From: Pararhizobium arenae
Lineage (GTDB): Bacteria > Pseudomonadota > Alphaproteobacteria > Rhizobiales > Rhizobiaceae
NCBI RefSeq assembly: GCF_001931685.1
Contig: NZ_MOOY01000006.1
Span: 310,001-374,000, forward strand
Length of the DNA stretch: 64,000 nucleotides
Direction: 5' to 3'
A program made the translations under genes and the position numbers. The notes beneath the pieces were generated by a model. It saw nothing but the letters and a program-made list of their open reading frames with translations. It had not been told where the DNA came from and ran no database searches. Position 1 is the stretch's first letter. Each line of letters starts with the position of its first letter. Shown one piece after another: positions 48,083-57,159 of this stretch.

Positions 48083-49339
48083 TCAGGTGTTCATGGAGTC
48101 GAAGAAGTCGCCATTGGTCTTGGTCTGCTTCAGCTTGTCGATCAGGAACTCGATGGCATCGGTCGTCCCCATCGGTGCCAGAATACGGCGCAGGACAAAA
48201 ATCTTCTGCAGGTCCTGTCGCGGCACGAGCAGATCTTCCTTGCGCGTGCCAGACTTAAGAATATCCATAGACGGAAAGATGCGCTTATCCGCTACCTTGC
48301 GGTCCAGAACGATTTCCGAGTTGCCGGTACCCTTGAACTCTTCGAAGATCACTTCATCCATGCGGCTACCGGTATCGATGAGTGCGGTAGCAATAATCGT
48401 GAGCGAACCACCTTCTTCAATGTTGCGCGCCGCGCCGAAAAAACGTTTCGGGCGCTGCAGGGCGTTCGCATCGACACCGCCGGTCAGAACCTTTCCGGAT
48501 GAAGGAACGACGGTGTTATAGGCCCGGCCGAGGCGGGTGATGGAATCCAGAAGGATCACGACGTCACGACCGTGCTCGACAAGGCGCTTCGCCTTCTCGA
48601 TCACCATCTCCGCGACCTGAACGTGCCGGGTTGCCGGTTCGTCGAAGGTAGAGGAAACAACCTCGCCCTTGACCGACCGCTGCATGTCCGTGACTTCTTC
48701 CGGACGCTCATCAATCAGAAGAACGATCAGATAACATTCCGGATGGTTCGCGGTGATCGAGTGGGCGATGTTCTGCAGGAGAACGGTTTTACCCGTGCGC
48801 GGCGGCGCGACGATCAGACCGCGCTGGCCTTTACCGAGGGGTGCGATCAGGTCAATCACCCGAGCGGAGAGATCCTTTGATGTCGGTATCTCCAGTTCCA
48901 TCTTGAAGCGCTCGTTCGGGTAGAGCGGCGTCAGATTGTCGAAATGGACCTTATGGCGAATTTTCTCGGGGTCTTCGAAGTTGATGGTGTTGACCTTGAG
49001 AAGCGCGAAATACCGCTCGCCTTCCTTCGGTCCCCGGATAGGACCTTCGACTGTGTCACCCGTCTTCAGCGAAAACCGGCGGATCTGCGAAGGAGAAATA
49101 TAAATGTCGTCCGGACCAGGCAGATAGTTGGCATTGGCCGAGCGAAGGAAACCAAAGCCATCCTGAAGAACTTCAACCACGCCTTCTCCGATGATCTCGA
49201 CATCCTGGCTTGCCAGCATCTTCAGGATTGCAAACATCAGCTCCTGCTTGCGCATGACGCTGGCGTTTTCGACTTCAAGCGACTCGGCAAAAGCGAGCAG
49301 ATCGGTCGCGGTTTTATTCTTCAAATCTTGTAGCTTCAT
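48083..49339 (-). CDS. rho: Transcription termination factor Rho
   Basis: Hexameric RNA helicase that ends transcription. The product has the N-terminal helix bundle ([20 protein letters not shown]), the cold-shock-like RNA-binding domain ([20 protein letters not shown]) and the ATPase core with [15 protein letters not shown] (P-loop), a Walker B region ([16 protein letters not shown]) and [17 protein letters not shown] chose ATG 49339 (418 residues): MKLQDLKN aligns with the E. coli start MNLTELKN, and this ATG overlaps the stop of an upstream 36-codon ORF as ATGA. The usual annotation would start three codons earlier (49348). No Shine-Dalgarno precedes either, which supports coupling. Confidence 0.95.
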   Translation of the reverse strand: MKLQDLKNKTATDLLAFAESLEVENASVMRKQELMFAILKMLASQDVEIIGEGVVEVLQDGFGFLRSANANYLPGPDDIYISPSQIRRFSLKTGDTVEGPIRGPKEGERYFALLKVNTINFEDPEKIRHKVHFDNLTPLYPNERFKMELEIPTSKDLSARVIDLIAPLGKGQRGLIVAPPRTGKTVLLQNIAHSITANHPECYLIVLLIDERPEEVTDMQRSVKGEVVSSTFDEPATRHVQVAEMVIEKAKRLVEHGRDVVILLDSITRLGRAYNTVVPSSGKVLTGGVDANALQRPKRFFGAARNIEEGGSLTIIATALIDTGSRMDEVIFEEFKGTGNSEIVLDRKVADKRIFPSMDILKSGTRKEDLLVPRQDLQKIFVLRRILAPMGTTDAIEFLIDKLKQTKTNGDFFDSMNT

Positions 49340-49446
49340 TTCAGCCATGAAGGGGGACCACACTTAGCAGTTCGGAATGGAAGGTCGGCGTGCTTTAGGT
49401 AAGGGGAGCCGCGCGAGAAGGAGGCAGGCTCGTCTCTTTTACACAT
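49336..49446 (-). CDS. Upstream leader ORF overlapping the rho start (36 aa)
   Basis: ATG 49446 opens a 36-residue frame, [20 protein letters not shown]..., ending CGPPSWLK with its TGA overlapping the rho ATG (49339) as ATGA. A housekeeping promoter (49472-49500) would start transcription about 18 bases before it. The ORF lacks a clear ribosome site (GTGGC only). E. coli rho also has a short upstream leader ORF (rhoL), so control of rho through upstream translation has a precedent. The peptide has no family I recognise; the case rests on position and overlap. Confidence 0.4.
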   Translation of the reverse strand: MCKRDEPASFSRGSPYLKHADLPFRTAKCGPPSWLK

Positions 49447-49471
49447 GCCACGAAAAGATGAGATGACGCGA

Positions 49472-49500
49472 AAATAGCGATTCACCCGGTGCGCCGCAAG
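49472..49500 (-). promoter_or_regulatory. Promoter upstream of the rho leader
   Basis: On the minus strand CTTGCG (49495-49500), exactly 17 bases, then CTATTT (49472-49477), a good match to the rhizobial housekeeping consensus, about 130 bases upstream of rho and about 25 bases upstream of the leader ORF. Confidence 0.6.
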
Positions 49501-49548
49501 AGGCCTCACCGGATTTAACCGTAATTTCATCTCGGACTTCTGCCCTCT

Positions 49549-50091
49549 TTAAAAAGGTTTGACAACCGCCATGATCACGATTGCGATCATCAGCAGGGTC
49601 GGCGCCTCGTTCATTAGGCGCCAATAGCGGGCGCTTCGCGTGTTGCGGTTCTCGGCGAAGGCACGCACCGAACGACTGAACATCACGTGGACACCGGTCA
49701 GCAGCACGACGAAAAGCAACTTCGCGTGCAGCCAGCCTCCCTGAAAACCATAAACGCTCCAGGCAAGATAGAGGCCAAGACCCCAGGAAATCATCATTGC
49801 CGGGTTCATGATAACCTTCAGCAATCGCTGTTCCATCATCTTGAAGGTCTCGGACTGCTGCGAGCCAATCTCCGCGTCCGTATGATAGATGAAAAGCCGC
49901 GGCATGTAGAGGAGCGCAGCCATCCAGGACATGACGGCAATGATGTGAAGCGCCTTGATCCAGAGATAGAGATTATCAGGCCTGTAGAGGAAAAGCCCTG
50001 CCAGCAGCCCGGCAAAAATCCCTATGGCGATAAAGGCACGCGCCCTTGCACGCCGACCCGGCGCACTGTCTGTCTGCCGTTCCGCCTTCAC
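49549..50091 (-). CDS. hemJ: Protoporphyrinogen oxidase HemJ
   Basis: Membrane enzyme that oxidises protoporphyrinogen IX in haem synthesis, used by many alphaproteobacteria in place of HemG/HemY. The 180-residue protein has about four helices; the conserved [24 protein letters not shown] contains the histidine-bearing family signature ([10 protein letters not shown]), and a second His lies in the [10 protein letters not shown] helix. The GTG start overlaps the hemE stop by 4 bp (GTGA), so the two haem genes are translationally coupled. Confidence 0.92.
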   Translation of the reverse strand: MKAERQTDSAPGRRARARAFIAIGIFAGLLAGLFLYRPDNLYLWIKALHIIAVMSWMAALLYMPRLFIYHTDAEIGSQQSETFKMMEQRLLKVIMNPAMMISWGLGLYLAWSVYGFQGGWLHAKLLFVVLLTGVHVMFSRSVRAFAENRNTRSARYWRLMNEAPTLLMIAIVIMAVVKPF

Positions 50092-51128
50092 GACGTTTCT
50101 CCACCCCGACGCACACGCGCCAAAAGCTGCGTCACATGCGCTGGATCAGCCTGCGGCGTGATCCCATGGCCGAGATTGAAGATCAGCGGACCATTGCCAA
50201 GCCGATCCAGAATACGGTCGATACCCTCGTCCAGGGAGTTCCCGCCGGCGACAACCCGCATCGGATCGAGATTGCCCTGAACAGGACCATCCTTCTGCAA
50301 TTCGGCTGCAAAGCTGAGCGGGACTGACCAGTCGAGACCGATTGCATCTGCACCTGTTTGCTGGCGATAGGTCTTCAGGAGAACGCCCGCACCCTTGGCA
50401 AACGCGATGATGCGGGCCTGCGGCCGCCGCGCACGCACGCTGGCGATCATGCGTTTGACGGGCTCGACTGCGTATCGCGCAAATTCCTCTTCACCGAGCA
50501 CACCGGCCCAGGAATCGAAAATCTGGACCGCGTCAGCGCCGGCATCAAGCTGCTCGACCAGATAATCCGCAGAGACATCCGCGAGCAAATCGAGCAAGCG
50601 GCCGAAGGCCTGGGGATAGCGATAGGCAAAGAGACGGGCAGGGGCTTGGTCGGGCGTCCCGTGGCCGGCGATCATGTAGGTCGCGACCGTCCACGGAGCA
50701 CCGCAGAAGCCAAGCAATGTTGTCTCCCCAGGCAGTTCGGTGCGCAGGCGCGACACTGTTTCGATCACAGGCTTGAGGTGTGACGAAACAGGCAAAGGGT
50801 CGAGCCGCGCGATACCTTCGGCATCGATAGGGTCCATTCGTGGACCGTGCCCTTCCTCGAAGCGCACGTTACGCCTCAGAGCATCCGGGATGACCAGGAT
50901 ATCGGAAAACAGAATAGCCGCATCAAAGCCATAACGCCGGATCGGCTGCAACGTCACCTCGACGGCCATATCGGGCGTATAACAGAGATCGAGGAAACTT
51001 CCTGCCTGCCGCCGCGTTGCTCGATATTCCGGCAGATAGCGACCAGCCTGGCGCATCAGCCACACCGGGGGTGGAGAGAGGGTCTCACCATTCAAAACCT
51101 GCAGCACTTTGCGTTCTAGTGCAGTCAC
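50088..51128 (-). CDS. hemE: Uroporphyrinogen decarboxylase
   Basis: Decarboxylates uroporphyrinogen III to coproporphyrinogen III (cytoplasm). The 346-residue protein begins with [20 protein letters not shown], the hallmark motif with catalytic Arg, and contains [21 protein letters not shown] (catalytic Asp), [16 protein letters not shown] and FDSWAGVLG. The start is GTG 51128. It borders the predicted replication origin, a position hemE holds in Caulobacter and several rhizobia. Confidence 0.97.
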   Translation of the reverse strand: MTALERKVLQVLNGETLSPPPVWLMRQAGRYLPEYRATRRQAGSFLDLCYTPDMAVEVTLQPIRRYGFDAAILFSDILVIPDALRRNVRFEEGHGPRMDPIDAEGIARLDPLPVSSHLKPVIETVSRLRTELPGETTLLGFCGAPWTVATYMIAGHGTPDQAPARLFAYRYPQAFGRLLDLLADVSADYLVEQLDAGADAVQIFDSWAGVLGEEEFARYAVEPVKRMIASVRARRPQARIIAFAKGAGVLLKTYRQQTGADAIGLDWSVPLSFAAELQKDGPVQGNLDPMRVVAGGNSLDEGIDRILDRLGNGPLIFNLGHGITPQADPAHVTQLLARVRRGGETS

Positions 51129-51532
51129 GACCGCATCACTCCAACTTAAAAGAAAATCTATATTGAAGGTTTCTATTTCTTAGAGTCGGTGACTATCAAG
51201 GATTAAAATCCATCCACCCTTCATCCACATCGCCAGGAACAATGACGTGTGTGGGGAAGAAATTTTGCCTTGCAGAGAATGCTCCGGGAATATCTGAAAA
51301 AGGCGATTGGATTCAGGTAAATGCGGTCCGCATCAATATCTTCGCATGTGTGGATAGCCTGTGAACAGACGTGACACTTTGCCCTAAGCATGAGTCTTCT
51401 CCACATCCCACGAAAACCGAAAGCCGCCGCAGTGCCAATTGTGAATAACTCGTGGGTTTTCCCCTTGCCTTCGAGAGGCTCGCGCCTTTACCTGTCGCTG
51501 TCCCGCTTTATCAACAGGCCTCGGAGAATAGC
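51129..51532. other. Predicted chromosomal replication origin (oriC)
   Basis: The 404-bp gap between hemE and the PPDK-regulator gene has no ORF of its own. The hemE side (about 51140-51215) is AT-rich. DnaA-box-like 9-mers lie at 51221-51229 (TCATCCACA), 51349-51357 (CTATCCACA, minus), 51397-51405 (TTCTCCACA), 51440-51448 (TTATTCACA, minus, perfect) and 51508-51516 (TTATCAACA); a weaker one is at 51360-51368. GANTC sites for CcrM-type methylation occur at 51183, 51309 and 51392. Genes point away from it on both sides, matching replication direction, and hemE-linked origins are known in Caulobacter and rhizobia. Confidence 0.85.
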
Positions 51533-52354
51533 GTGGAGAACCACAAAAACTATTTCCATCTGCACCTTATTTCCGACTCAACCGGCGAAACGCTCATCGC
51601 GGCAGGACGTGCTGCGGCCGCTCAGTTTCAGGCTTCCCACGCCTTGGAACACGTTTATCCGCTGATCCGCACACGCAAGCAGCTGATGCAGGTTCTGGAA
51701 GCCGTCGATGGGGCTCCAGGCATCGTGCTCTATACGATCGTCGATCGGGAACTCGCCGACCTTATCGATCTGCGGTGCAAGGAGATGGGTGTCCCCTGTG
51801 TTTCCGTGCTCGATCCGATCATCGACATTTTCCAGACCTATCTCGGCGCCACGTCAAGGCGGAGGTCGGGTGCGCAGCATGTGATGAATGCGGAATATTT
51901 TGCGCGCATCGAAGCTTTGAACTTCACCATGGATCATGACGACGGCCAGCTTCCCGCAGATTTCAATGAAGCCGATGTCGTGCTGATTGGTATCAGCCGC
52001 ACATCCAAAACACCGACCAGCATCTATCTCGCCAATCGTGGCATCAAGACCGCCAATATACCGATTGTGCCAAATGTACCCCTGCCAGAAAGGTTGGCGG
52101 AAGCGACAAAACCTCTAATCGTTTGCCTGATCGCCACGGTGGATCGCATTTCCCAGGTGCGACAGAACCGCGTGCTGGGCGCGACACAGGGTTTCCATGC
52201 CGACGATTATACCGATCGGGCTACGATCGCGGAGGAGCTGAAATACGCGAGATCGATCTGCGCGCGCAACAACTGGCCGATCATCGACGTCACGCGCCGC
52301 TCGATCGAGGAGACGGCGGCGGCGATCGTTGCCCTTCGCCCGCGCCTGCGATAA
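51533..52354 (+). CDS. PPDK/PEP synthase regulatory protein (DUF299)
   Basis: Bifunctional kinase-phosphorylase that switches pyruvate phosphate dikinase or PEP synthase on and off. The 273-residue product begins [20 protein letters not shown], the family N-terminus, and has [20 protein letters not shown] (written here as [15 protein letters not shown]), the P-loop-like GxSRTSKTP motif, and [20 protein letters not shown]. The GTG start at 51533 follows GGAG six bases upstream; a longer frame runs back into oriC without homology. It is the first gene to the right of the origin. Confidence 0.93.
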   Translation: MENHKNYFHLHLISDSTGETLIAAGRAAAAQFQASHALEHVYPLIRTRKQLMQVLEAVDGAPGIVLYTIVDRELADLIDLRCKEMGVPCVSVLDPIIDIFQTYLGATSRRRSGAQHVMNAEYFARIEALNFTMDHDDGQLPADFNEADVVLIGISRTSKTPTSIYLANRGIKTANIPIVPNVPLPERLAEATKPLIVCLIATVDRISQVRQNRVLGATQGFHADDYTDRATIAEELKYARSICARNNWPIIDVTRRSIEETAAAIVALRPRLR

Positions 52355-52382
52355 ACCTCGATTAAACTATTGGGCCGAACCG

Positions 52383-52982
52383 ATGACTTCTTCTCTCGTG
52401 CTTGCATCAGCAAGCCCCTTCCGACGGATGCTCCTTGAGAACGCCGGTATCGCCTTTCGCCATCGGTCAGCGGATATCGATGAGCGCGCAATTGATGCCC
52501 GGCTGGAGGCGGAAGGTGCTGCTCCGGAAGATGTCGCGCTTGAGCTGGCAAAGGAAAAGGCGCGCGATGTTGCCCGTCACTTTCCAGGTGCGGTGGTTAT
52601 TGGCTCGGACCAAACCATGTCGTTGGGCGCCCGCGTTTATCACAAGCCAAAGGATATGCCGGAAGCCCACGCACATTTGGCTTCACTTTCCGGCAAGACC
52701 CATCAACTGAACAGCGCCATCGCCCTTTGCCGTGATGGAGAAATGCTGTGGCAACATCTGTCTTCCGCACGGCTGACAGTCCGACCGCTGACGAACGATT
52801 TCATCACGTACCATCTCGCGCGTGTCGGAGAAAAAGCACTATCGAGTGTCGGCGCCTATCAGCTCGAAGGCGAGGGCATTCAGCTTTTCGAGAAGATCGA
52901 TGGTGATTACTTCACCATCCTTGGTTTGCCCATGCTGCCGCTGCTCGCAAAACTCAGGGAGCTCGACGTCATCCATGGATGA
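52383..52982 (+). CDS. Maf/YhdE-family nucleotide pyrophosphatase
   Basis: A 199-residue house-cleaning nucleotide pyrophosphatase. It starts [20 protein letters not shown], the Maf motif SxSPRR-like (here SASPFRR), and has [18 protein letters not shown] and [20 protein letters not shown], family features. ATG 52383 is the first ATG ahead of the motif. It overlaps aroE by 8 bp, in the conserved run PPDK regulator-maf-aroE-coaE-dnaQ. Confidence 0.93.
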   Translation: MTSSLVLASASPFRRMLLENAGIAFRHRSADIDERAIDARLEAEGAAPEDVALELAKEKARDVARHFPGAVVIGSDQTMSLGARVYHKPKDMPEAHAHLASLSGKTHQLNSAIALCRDGEMLWQHLSSARLTVRPLTNDFITYHLARVGEKALSSVGAYQLEGEGIQLFEKIDGDYFTILGLPMLPLLAKLRELDVIHG

Positions 52983-53835
52983 TTCACGTGAAACATTTGT
53001 TAACCACGCTTTTGTCGCCGGCTATCCAATCCGGCATTCCCGCTCGCCGGTGATCCATGGATACTGGCTGAAGAACCTGAATCTTCAGGGAAGCTATCGG
53101 ACAATAGAGGTGACTCCGGATAAGTTTTCCGACTTTATCTCCGATCTTAAAAGCGGGACATCGGGTTTCAAGGGCGGCAACATTACCATTCCGCACAAGG
53201 AAGCTGCCTTTGCGCTGGCCGATCGGCCGGACGATATTGCCAGTGAAATCGGTGCCGCCAATACACTGTGGTTGGAAGATGGTCTCGTGCATGCCACGAA
53301 TACCGACGGCATTGGTTTCACCGCCAATCTCGATGCGCTGGCACCAGGATGGCATAGGGTAGAGACAGCCGTCATCCTCGGCGCAGGTGGAGCAAGCCGC
53401 GCCGTCATTCAGTCCGTGCGTGACCGTGGGGTGAAGACCATTCATGTGCTGAACCGCACCGTATCGCGTGCACGCGAGTTGGCGGATCGCTTTGGCCCAG
53501 CGGTTCACGCGCAATCACTGGAGGCTTTGCGCGAAGTTATGTCCGGCGCCGGATTGCTGATCAACACGACATCGCTGGGAATGGATGGCGGAGAGGTTCC
53601 GGACCTCGATTTCAGTTCGATGCGGACGGATGCCGTCGTCACCGATATTGTCTATGTACCGCTCAAGACGCCGATCCTTCGGCAAGCGGAAGCGCAGGGT
53701 TTACGTATCGTCGACGGTCTCGGCATGTTGCTGCATCAGGCAGTTCCCGGTTTCGAAAAATGGTTCGGTAGACGCCCCGTCGTTGATGCAGCCCTTCGCC
53801 AGTTGATTATCGATGACATGGCTGCTCACGCATGA
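52975..53835 (+). CDS. aroE: Shikimate dehydrogenase
   Basis: NADPH reduction of 3-dehydroshikimate in aromatic amino acid synthesis. The 286-residue protein has [18 protein letters not shown] (substrate Ser residues), [12 protein letters not shown] (catalytic Lys), [11 protein letters not shown] and [15 protein letters not shown] (NADP loop). ATG 52975 lies inside the end of maf (8-bp overlap). A parS-like site, GATTCACGTGAAAC, occupies its codons 3-7 (DSRET). It couples to coaE by ATGA. Confidence 0.95.
   Translation: MDDSRETFVNHAFVAGYPIRHSRSPVIHGYWLKNLNLQGSYRTIEVTPDKFSDFISDLKSGTSGFKGGNITIPHKEAAFALADRPDDIASEIGAANTLWLEDGLVHATNTDGIGFTANLDALAPGWHRVETAVILGAGGASRAVIQSVRDRGVKTIHVLNRTVSRARELADRFGPAVHAQSLEALREVMSGAGLLINTTSLGMDGGEVPDLDFSSMRTDAVVTDIVYVPLKTPILRQAEAQGLRIVDGLGMLLHQAVPGFEKWFGRRPVVDAALRQLIIDDMAAHA
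52981..52994. promoter_or_regulatory. parS-like site 5, inside aroE
   Basis: GATTCACGTGAAAC, 13 of 14 matches to the parS core, in the first codons of aroE, 1.4 kb from the right edge of predicted oriC and the closest of the five sites to it. Confidence 0.7.
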
Positions 53836-54419
53836 TCATTCTGGGTCTTACCGGGTCGATTGGCATGGGGAAGTCGACGACGGCAGAGATGTTTGCCGAA
53901 CTCGGCGTTCCCGTGAATGATGCCGATGCGGTCGTACATGATCTCTACAAAGGGGACGCCGTAGGGCCGATTGACGAAGCTTTCCCGGGTGTCATTTCGA
54001 ACGGTGAGGTCGATCGGGCGAAACTGTCAGCGCTGCTTGCCGAAAATCCGACGCGCTTCAAGGACCTTGAGGCGATTATCCATCCCCTTGTCCGGGACCG
54101 GGAAAAGGCGTTCATCGATCGCCATCGCGCGCTGGCGACGCCGCTTGTTCTGTTGGATATCCCGCTGCTATACGAGACCGGCGGGGAAAGCCGGGTTGAT
54201 GCGGTGGCCGTTGTGACAGCCGATCTGGAAATACAGCGTGACCGTGTCTTGAAAAGGCCGGGGATGACGCCGGAAAAATTCGCACTGATCCAGTCGCGCC
54301 AGATGCCTGACGCGCAAAAACGTGCGAAGGCAGATTATATCATCGACACCGGACACGGACTTGATTCGGCCAGAGCGCAGGTAAAGGCGCTGGTCGATCG
54401 TCTTCTGGGAAAGGTATGA
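53832..54419 (+). CDS. coaE: Dephospho-CoA kinase
   Basis: Last step of coenzyme A synthesis. The 195-residue protein shows the P-loop [43 protein letters not shown] and [20 protein letters not shown], all CoaE signatures. ATG 53832 overlaps the aroE stop (ATGA). dnaQ follows 4 bp after its stop. Confidence 0.96.
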   Translation: MIILGLTGSIGMGKSTTAEMFAELGVPVNDADAVVHDLYKGDAVGPIDEAFPGVISNGEVDRAKLSALLAENPTRFKDLEAIIHPLVRDREKAFIDRHRALATPLVLLDIPLLYETGGESRVDAVAVVTADLEIQRDRVLKRPGMTPEKFALIQSRQMPDAQKRAKADYIIDTGHGLDSARAQVKALVDRLLGKV

Positions 54420-54423
54420 GTGG

Positions 54424-55128
54424 ATGCGGGAAATCATTTTCGATACGGAAACCACAGGCCTAGACAACCGTCTTGATCGGGTGATCGAAATTGGCGGGGT
54501 GGAACTCGACAACCATTTCCCGACAGGCCGTACGTTTCACGTCTACCTCAATCCGGTCGATCGAAAGGTGCATCCCGACGCACTTGCCATTCATGGCATT
54601 ACGGATGAATTTCTGAAAGACAAGCCCACCTTTGCAGAGGTGGTCGAAGAGATGATCAGCTTCTTTGGCGATGCCCGTTGGGTCGCGCACAATGCGACCT
54701 TCGACATGGGCTTCATCAACGCAGAGCTGGCGCGTCTCGACCGAGCGCCGATAGCCGCGGACCTGGTCACGGACACTTTGGCGCTGGCACGACGCAAGCA
54801 TCCCATGGGTCCGAATTCACTGGATGCCCTTTGCCGTCGTTACGGCATCGACAATACGCACCGCACGAAACACGGCGCACTACTAGACTCCGAACTTCTC
54901 GCTGAAGTCTATATTGAGATGATCGGCGGTCGGCAGGCGGCGCTCGGGCTTTCCAGCAACGAAGTGCGCGGCGCGCAGCAGGAAAGCGATGATTCGGTTG
55001 TCGTCATAGGACAGAGGCCGCGCCCGCTTCCATCACGATTGAACCAACGGGAACGCGAGAGCCATGCGGCACTGGTTGCGAAGATGGGAGTTAAGGCGAT
55101 CTGGGGCCGGTACGGAGAACCCCGGTAG
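54424..55128 (+). CDS. dnaQ: DNA polymerase III epsilon subunit (proofreading exonuclease)
   Basis: 3'-5' exonuclease of the replicative polymerase. The 234-residue protein has the DEDDh motifs: FDTETTGLD (ExoI), VAHNATFDMGFIN (ExoII) and HGALLDSELLAEVY (ExoIIIepsilon, with catalytic His and Asp). The C-terminal tail after about 180 is unlike E. coli but typical of alphaproteobacteria and would hold the polymerase contact. It is last of the maf-aroE-coaE-dnaQ run; a terminator is at 55155-55188. Confidence 0.95.
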   Translation: MREIIFDTETTGLDNRLDRVIEIGGVELDNHFPTGRTFHVYLNPVDRKVHPDALAIHGITDEFLKDKPTFAEVVEEMISFFGDARWVAHNATFDMGFINAELARLDRAPIAADLVTDTLALARRKHPMGPNSLDALCRRYGIDNTHRTKHGALLDSELLAEVYIEMIGGRQAALGLSSNEVRGAQQESDDSVVVIGQRPRPLPSRLNQRERESHAALVAKMGVKAIWGRYGEPR

Positions 55129-55154
55129 ATCGACCCCCGGCAAACCTTTCAGAC

Positions 55155-55188
55155 AAAAATGCCCTGCTCCTGCGAGCCGGGCATTTTT
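55155..55188. terminator. Bidirectional terminator between dnaQ and secB
   Basis: AAAAATGCCC (55155-55164) and GGGCATTTTT (55179-55188) form a perfect 10-bp stem between convergent genes. Confidence 0.82.
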
Positions 55189-55208
55189 CTTAGGTACTTA
55201 AGTTGAAA

Positions 55209-55697
55209 TCAGTTGGGAGCGCCGGAAACCTGGGCGCGAACCTTTTCTTCGGCCATGCGCTGGGTGAACATCTGCGCGAAATCGATCGGGTCGATCATCA
55301 GCGGCGGGAAACCACCGTTGCGGGTTGCGTCGGCAACGATCTGGCGTGCAAACGGGAACAGCAGGCGCGGGCACTCGATGAAGAGCAGCGGCAGCATATG
55401 TTCCTGCGGGAAACCGGTGATCCGGAAAACTCCGCCATAGGCAAGCTCGACATTGAACAGAGTTTTGTCGCCTTCCTTGGCTTCAGCATTCAGCGTCAGC
55501 ACCACGTCGAACTCGGCTTCCGAAAGCGGGTTGGCGTTGACATTGACATTAATGTTGATGGAGGGGGCCTTGTCGCGGGCCTGCAAGGAACGGGGAGCTG
55601 CCGGGTTCTCGAAGGACAGGTCCTTGATGTATTGCGCCAGAACGGTCAGCGACGGGCTTTCCTGTGCGCCGTTCGGGGTGGATGCGGTATCGGTCAT
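55209..55697 (-). CDS. secB: Protein-export chaperone SecB
   Basis: Cytosolic tetrameric chaperone that keeps preproteins unfolded for SecA. The 162-residue protein has [20 protein letters not shown], the SecB N-terminal signature, [18 protein letters not shown] and [20 protein letters not shown], and ends with [16 protein letters not shown] 55697 follows GGAAAAGG; the longer frame has no homology. It is on the lagging strand relative to its neighbours, converging with dnaQ. Confidence 0.96.
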   Translation of the reverse strand: MTDTASTPNGAQESPSLTVLAQYIKDLSFENPAAPRSLQARDKAPSININVNVNANPLSEAEFDVVLTLNAEAKEGDKTLFNVELAYGGVFRITGFPQEHMLPLLFIECPRLLFPFARQIVADATRNGGFPPLMIDPIDFAQMFTQRMAEEKVRAQVSGAPN

Positions 55698-55793
55698 GGG
55701 GCCTTTTCCTTCGGCTTGATTTGTCGAGGCCATCTAGCATTTCGCCTGCAGCCTTACAACCCGCAGCCTATGGCAGGCAGTCAATCGGAAGGT

Positions 55794-56312
55794 TTAGCGA
55801 AGCCGATTCCGGTCGCTGGCATCCTTCGGATTTTCCGGATTCTCCCGCGAATATTCATCGTCGTCGAGGTCGACAACGCCGGGACTTGAACGACCCGCGC
55901 TTCGATTGTCACGATAGCCACTGGGTCCGCGTGAAAACCTGAAACCGCTGCTTACGACTGTCATGCGACTGCGCACGAGCTTCCAGGCGAGATCGCGAAC
56001 CGATGGGATGAAAAGCAGAAGACCGACGATGTCGCTCAGGAAGCCTGGCACGATCAGGAGCATGGCAGCGACGACGATCATGACGCCGTGCACGAGTTCG
56101 CGGCCGGGATCACCGCCCCCCGCTGTTGTCTGCTGCAGGCGACGCAGTGTGCCAAGCCCCTGAACTCGAAGCAGCACGATCCCGGCCAGCATGCTGGCAA
56201 GCACCAACATCAAGGTCGTGCCGATGCCAACCTCGCGCCCGACCAGAACGAAGGTCGCGATTTCCGCCAGAGGCAGGAGGAGAAACAGGAATGGAGCGAT
56301 CAGAATACGCAT
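55794..56312 (-). CDS. FxsA-family membrane protein
   Basis: A 172-residue cytoplasmic-membrane protein of the FxsA family, whose E. coli member relieves F-plasmid exclusion of phage T7; the native role is unknown. Helices at about 4-20 (IAPFLFLLLPLAEIATFVLV), 27-46 and 76-104 (VMIVVAAMLLIVPGFLSDIV) contain the family PLxE and GFLSDxxG motifs. The C-terminal tail is long, polar and low complexity (RSSPGVVDLDDDEYSREN). It is divergent from the Tim44-like gene and 96 bp upstream of secB on the same strand. Confidence 0.88.
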   Translation of the reverse strand: MRILIAPFLFLLLPLAEIATFVLVGREVGIGTTLMLVLASMLAGIVLLRVQGLGTLRRLQQTTAGGGDPGRELVHGVMIVVAAMLLIVPGFLSDIVGLLLFIPSVRDLAWKLVRSRMTVVSSGFRFSRGPSGYRDNRSAGRSSPGVVDLDDDEYSRENPENPKDASDRNRLR

Positions 56313-56448
56313 GGAGCCCGTCGATTGGTCGCGGAAACGCTGTTGGGACAGCTTCCCGGCAAAAGGAAATGATATAGTCGTTTGAATGATGATCCCATGC
56401 AGACTATATGGGGTTACCTCAAGGCAAATTAACAGCGGTCGGGATGGA

Positions 56449-57147
56449 ATGGGCTCTTTTGACTTCGTGACATTGTTTTTCTTGGTTGCTGCGGTGATCA
56501 TCTTCATCCAGTTGCGCAGCGTTCTGGGTCGTCGGACCGGCAATGAGCGTCCACCTATCGATCCGTATTCCAAGCGGGAAACGGCAGAAGCGCCTGATGC
56601 AGGCGGCAAGGTCGTTCAGTTGCCGCGGCGCGAGGGTGGCCCCGAAGCCGAAAATCGTTATGCAGCGATCGATGCTTTCACGCCTGCGGGAACGCCGTTG
56701 AATGAGGGTCTCCGCAAGATTTCCGACGCCGATCCATCCTTCGAGCCGAAGGAGTTCGTCAACGGAGCCAAGATGGCCTACGAGATGATCGTCATGGCGT
56801 TCGCCGATGGTGACCGAAAGACGCTCAAGGGTCTTCTGTCGCGCGAGGTTTATGATGGCTTCGAAGCGGCGATTGCCGAGCGAGAGGCAAAAGGTGAGGT
56901 TTTGAAATCGACCTTCGTCGGCATCGAGAAAGCCGAAATCGTTCACGCAGAGGTCAAGGACAATGAGGCCAATATCACTTTGCGCATCATCAGCCAGCTG
57001 ATTTCTGCAACTTACGACAAGGCAGGTAACGTGGTCGATGGCGACGGCGAGGCGGTTTCCGAGGTCAACGACCTCTGGACCTTTGCTCGCGACACGCGCT
57101 CGCGCGATCCGAACTGGAAGCTGATCGCAACCGAATCCGAAAACTGA
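56449..57147 (+). CDS. Tim44/TimA-family membrane-anchored protein
   Basis: A 232-residue protein with one N-terminal helix (about 5-22, FVTLFFLVAAVIIFIQLRSV), a variable polar linker and a C-terminal Tim44 domain (about 85-230; KEFVNGAKMAYEMIVMAFADGDRKTLKGLLSREVYDGF). This is the TimA group of alphaproteobacteria, related to the mitochondrial import motor component; bacterial roles are proposed in membrane protein handling and are not settled. ATG 56449 follows GGGATGGA. It starts the series timA-mltA-smr-HTH. Confidence 0.88.
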   Translation: MGSFDFVTLFFLVAAVIIFIQLRSVLGRRTGNERPPIDPYSKRETAEAPDAGGKVVQLPRREGGPEAENRYAAIDAFTPAGTPLNEGLRKISDADPSFEPKEFVNGAKMAYEMIVMAFADGDRKTLKGLLSREVYDGFEAAIAEREAKGEVLKSTFVGIEKAEIVHAEVKDNEANITLRIISQLISATYDKAGNVVDGDGEAVSEVNDLWTFARDTRSRDPNWKLIATESEN

Positions 57148-57159
57148 TCGGAACGGCCG

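Noticed and set aside
51246..51256. GTGTGTGGGG as another DnaA box in oriC
   Set aside because: More than two mismatches to TTATNCACA on either strand.
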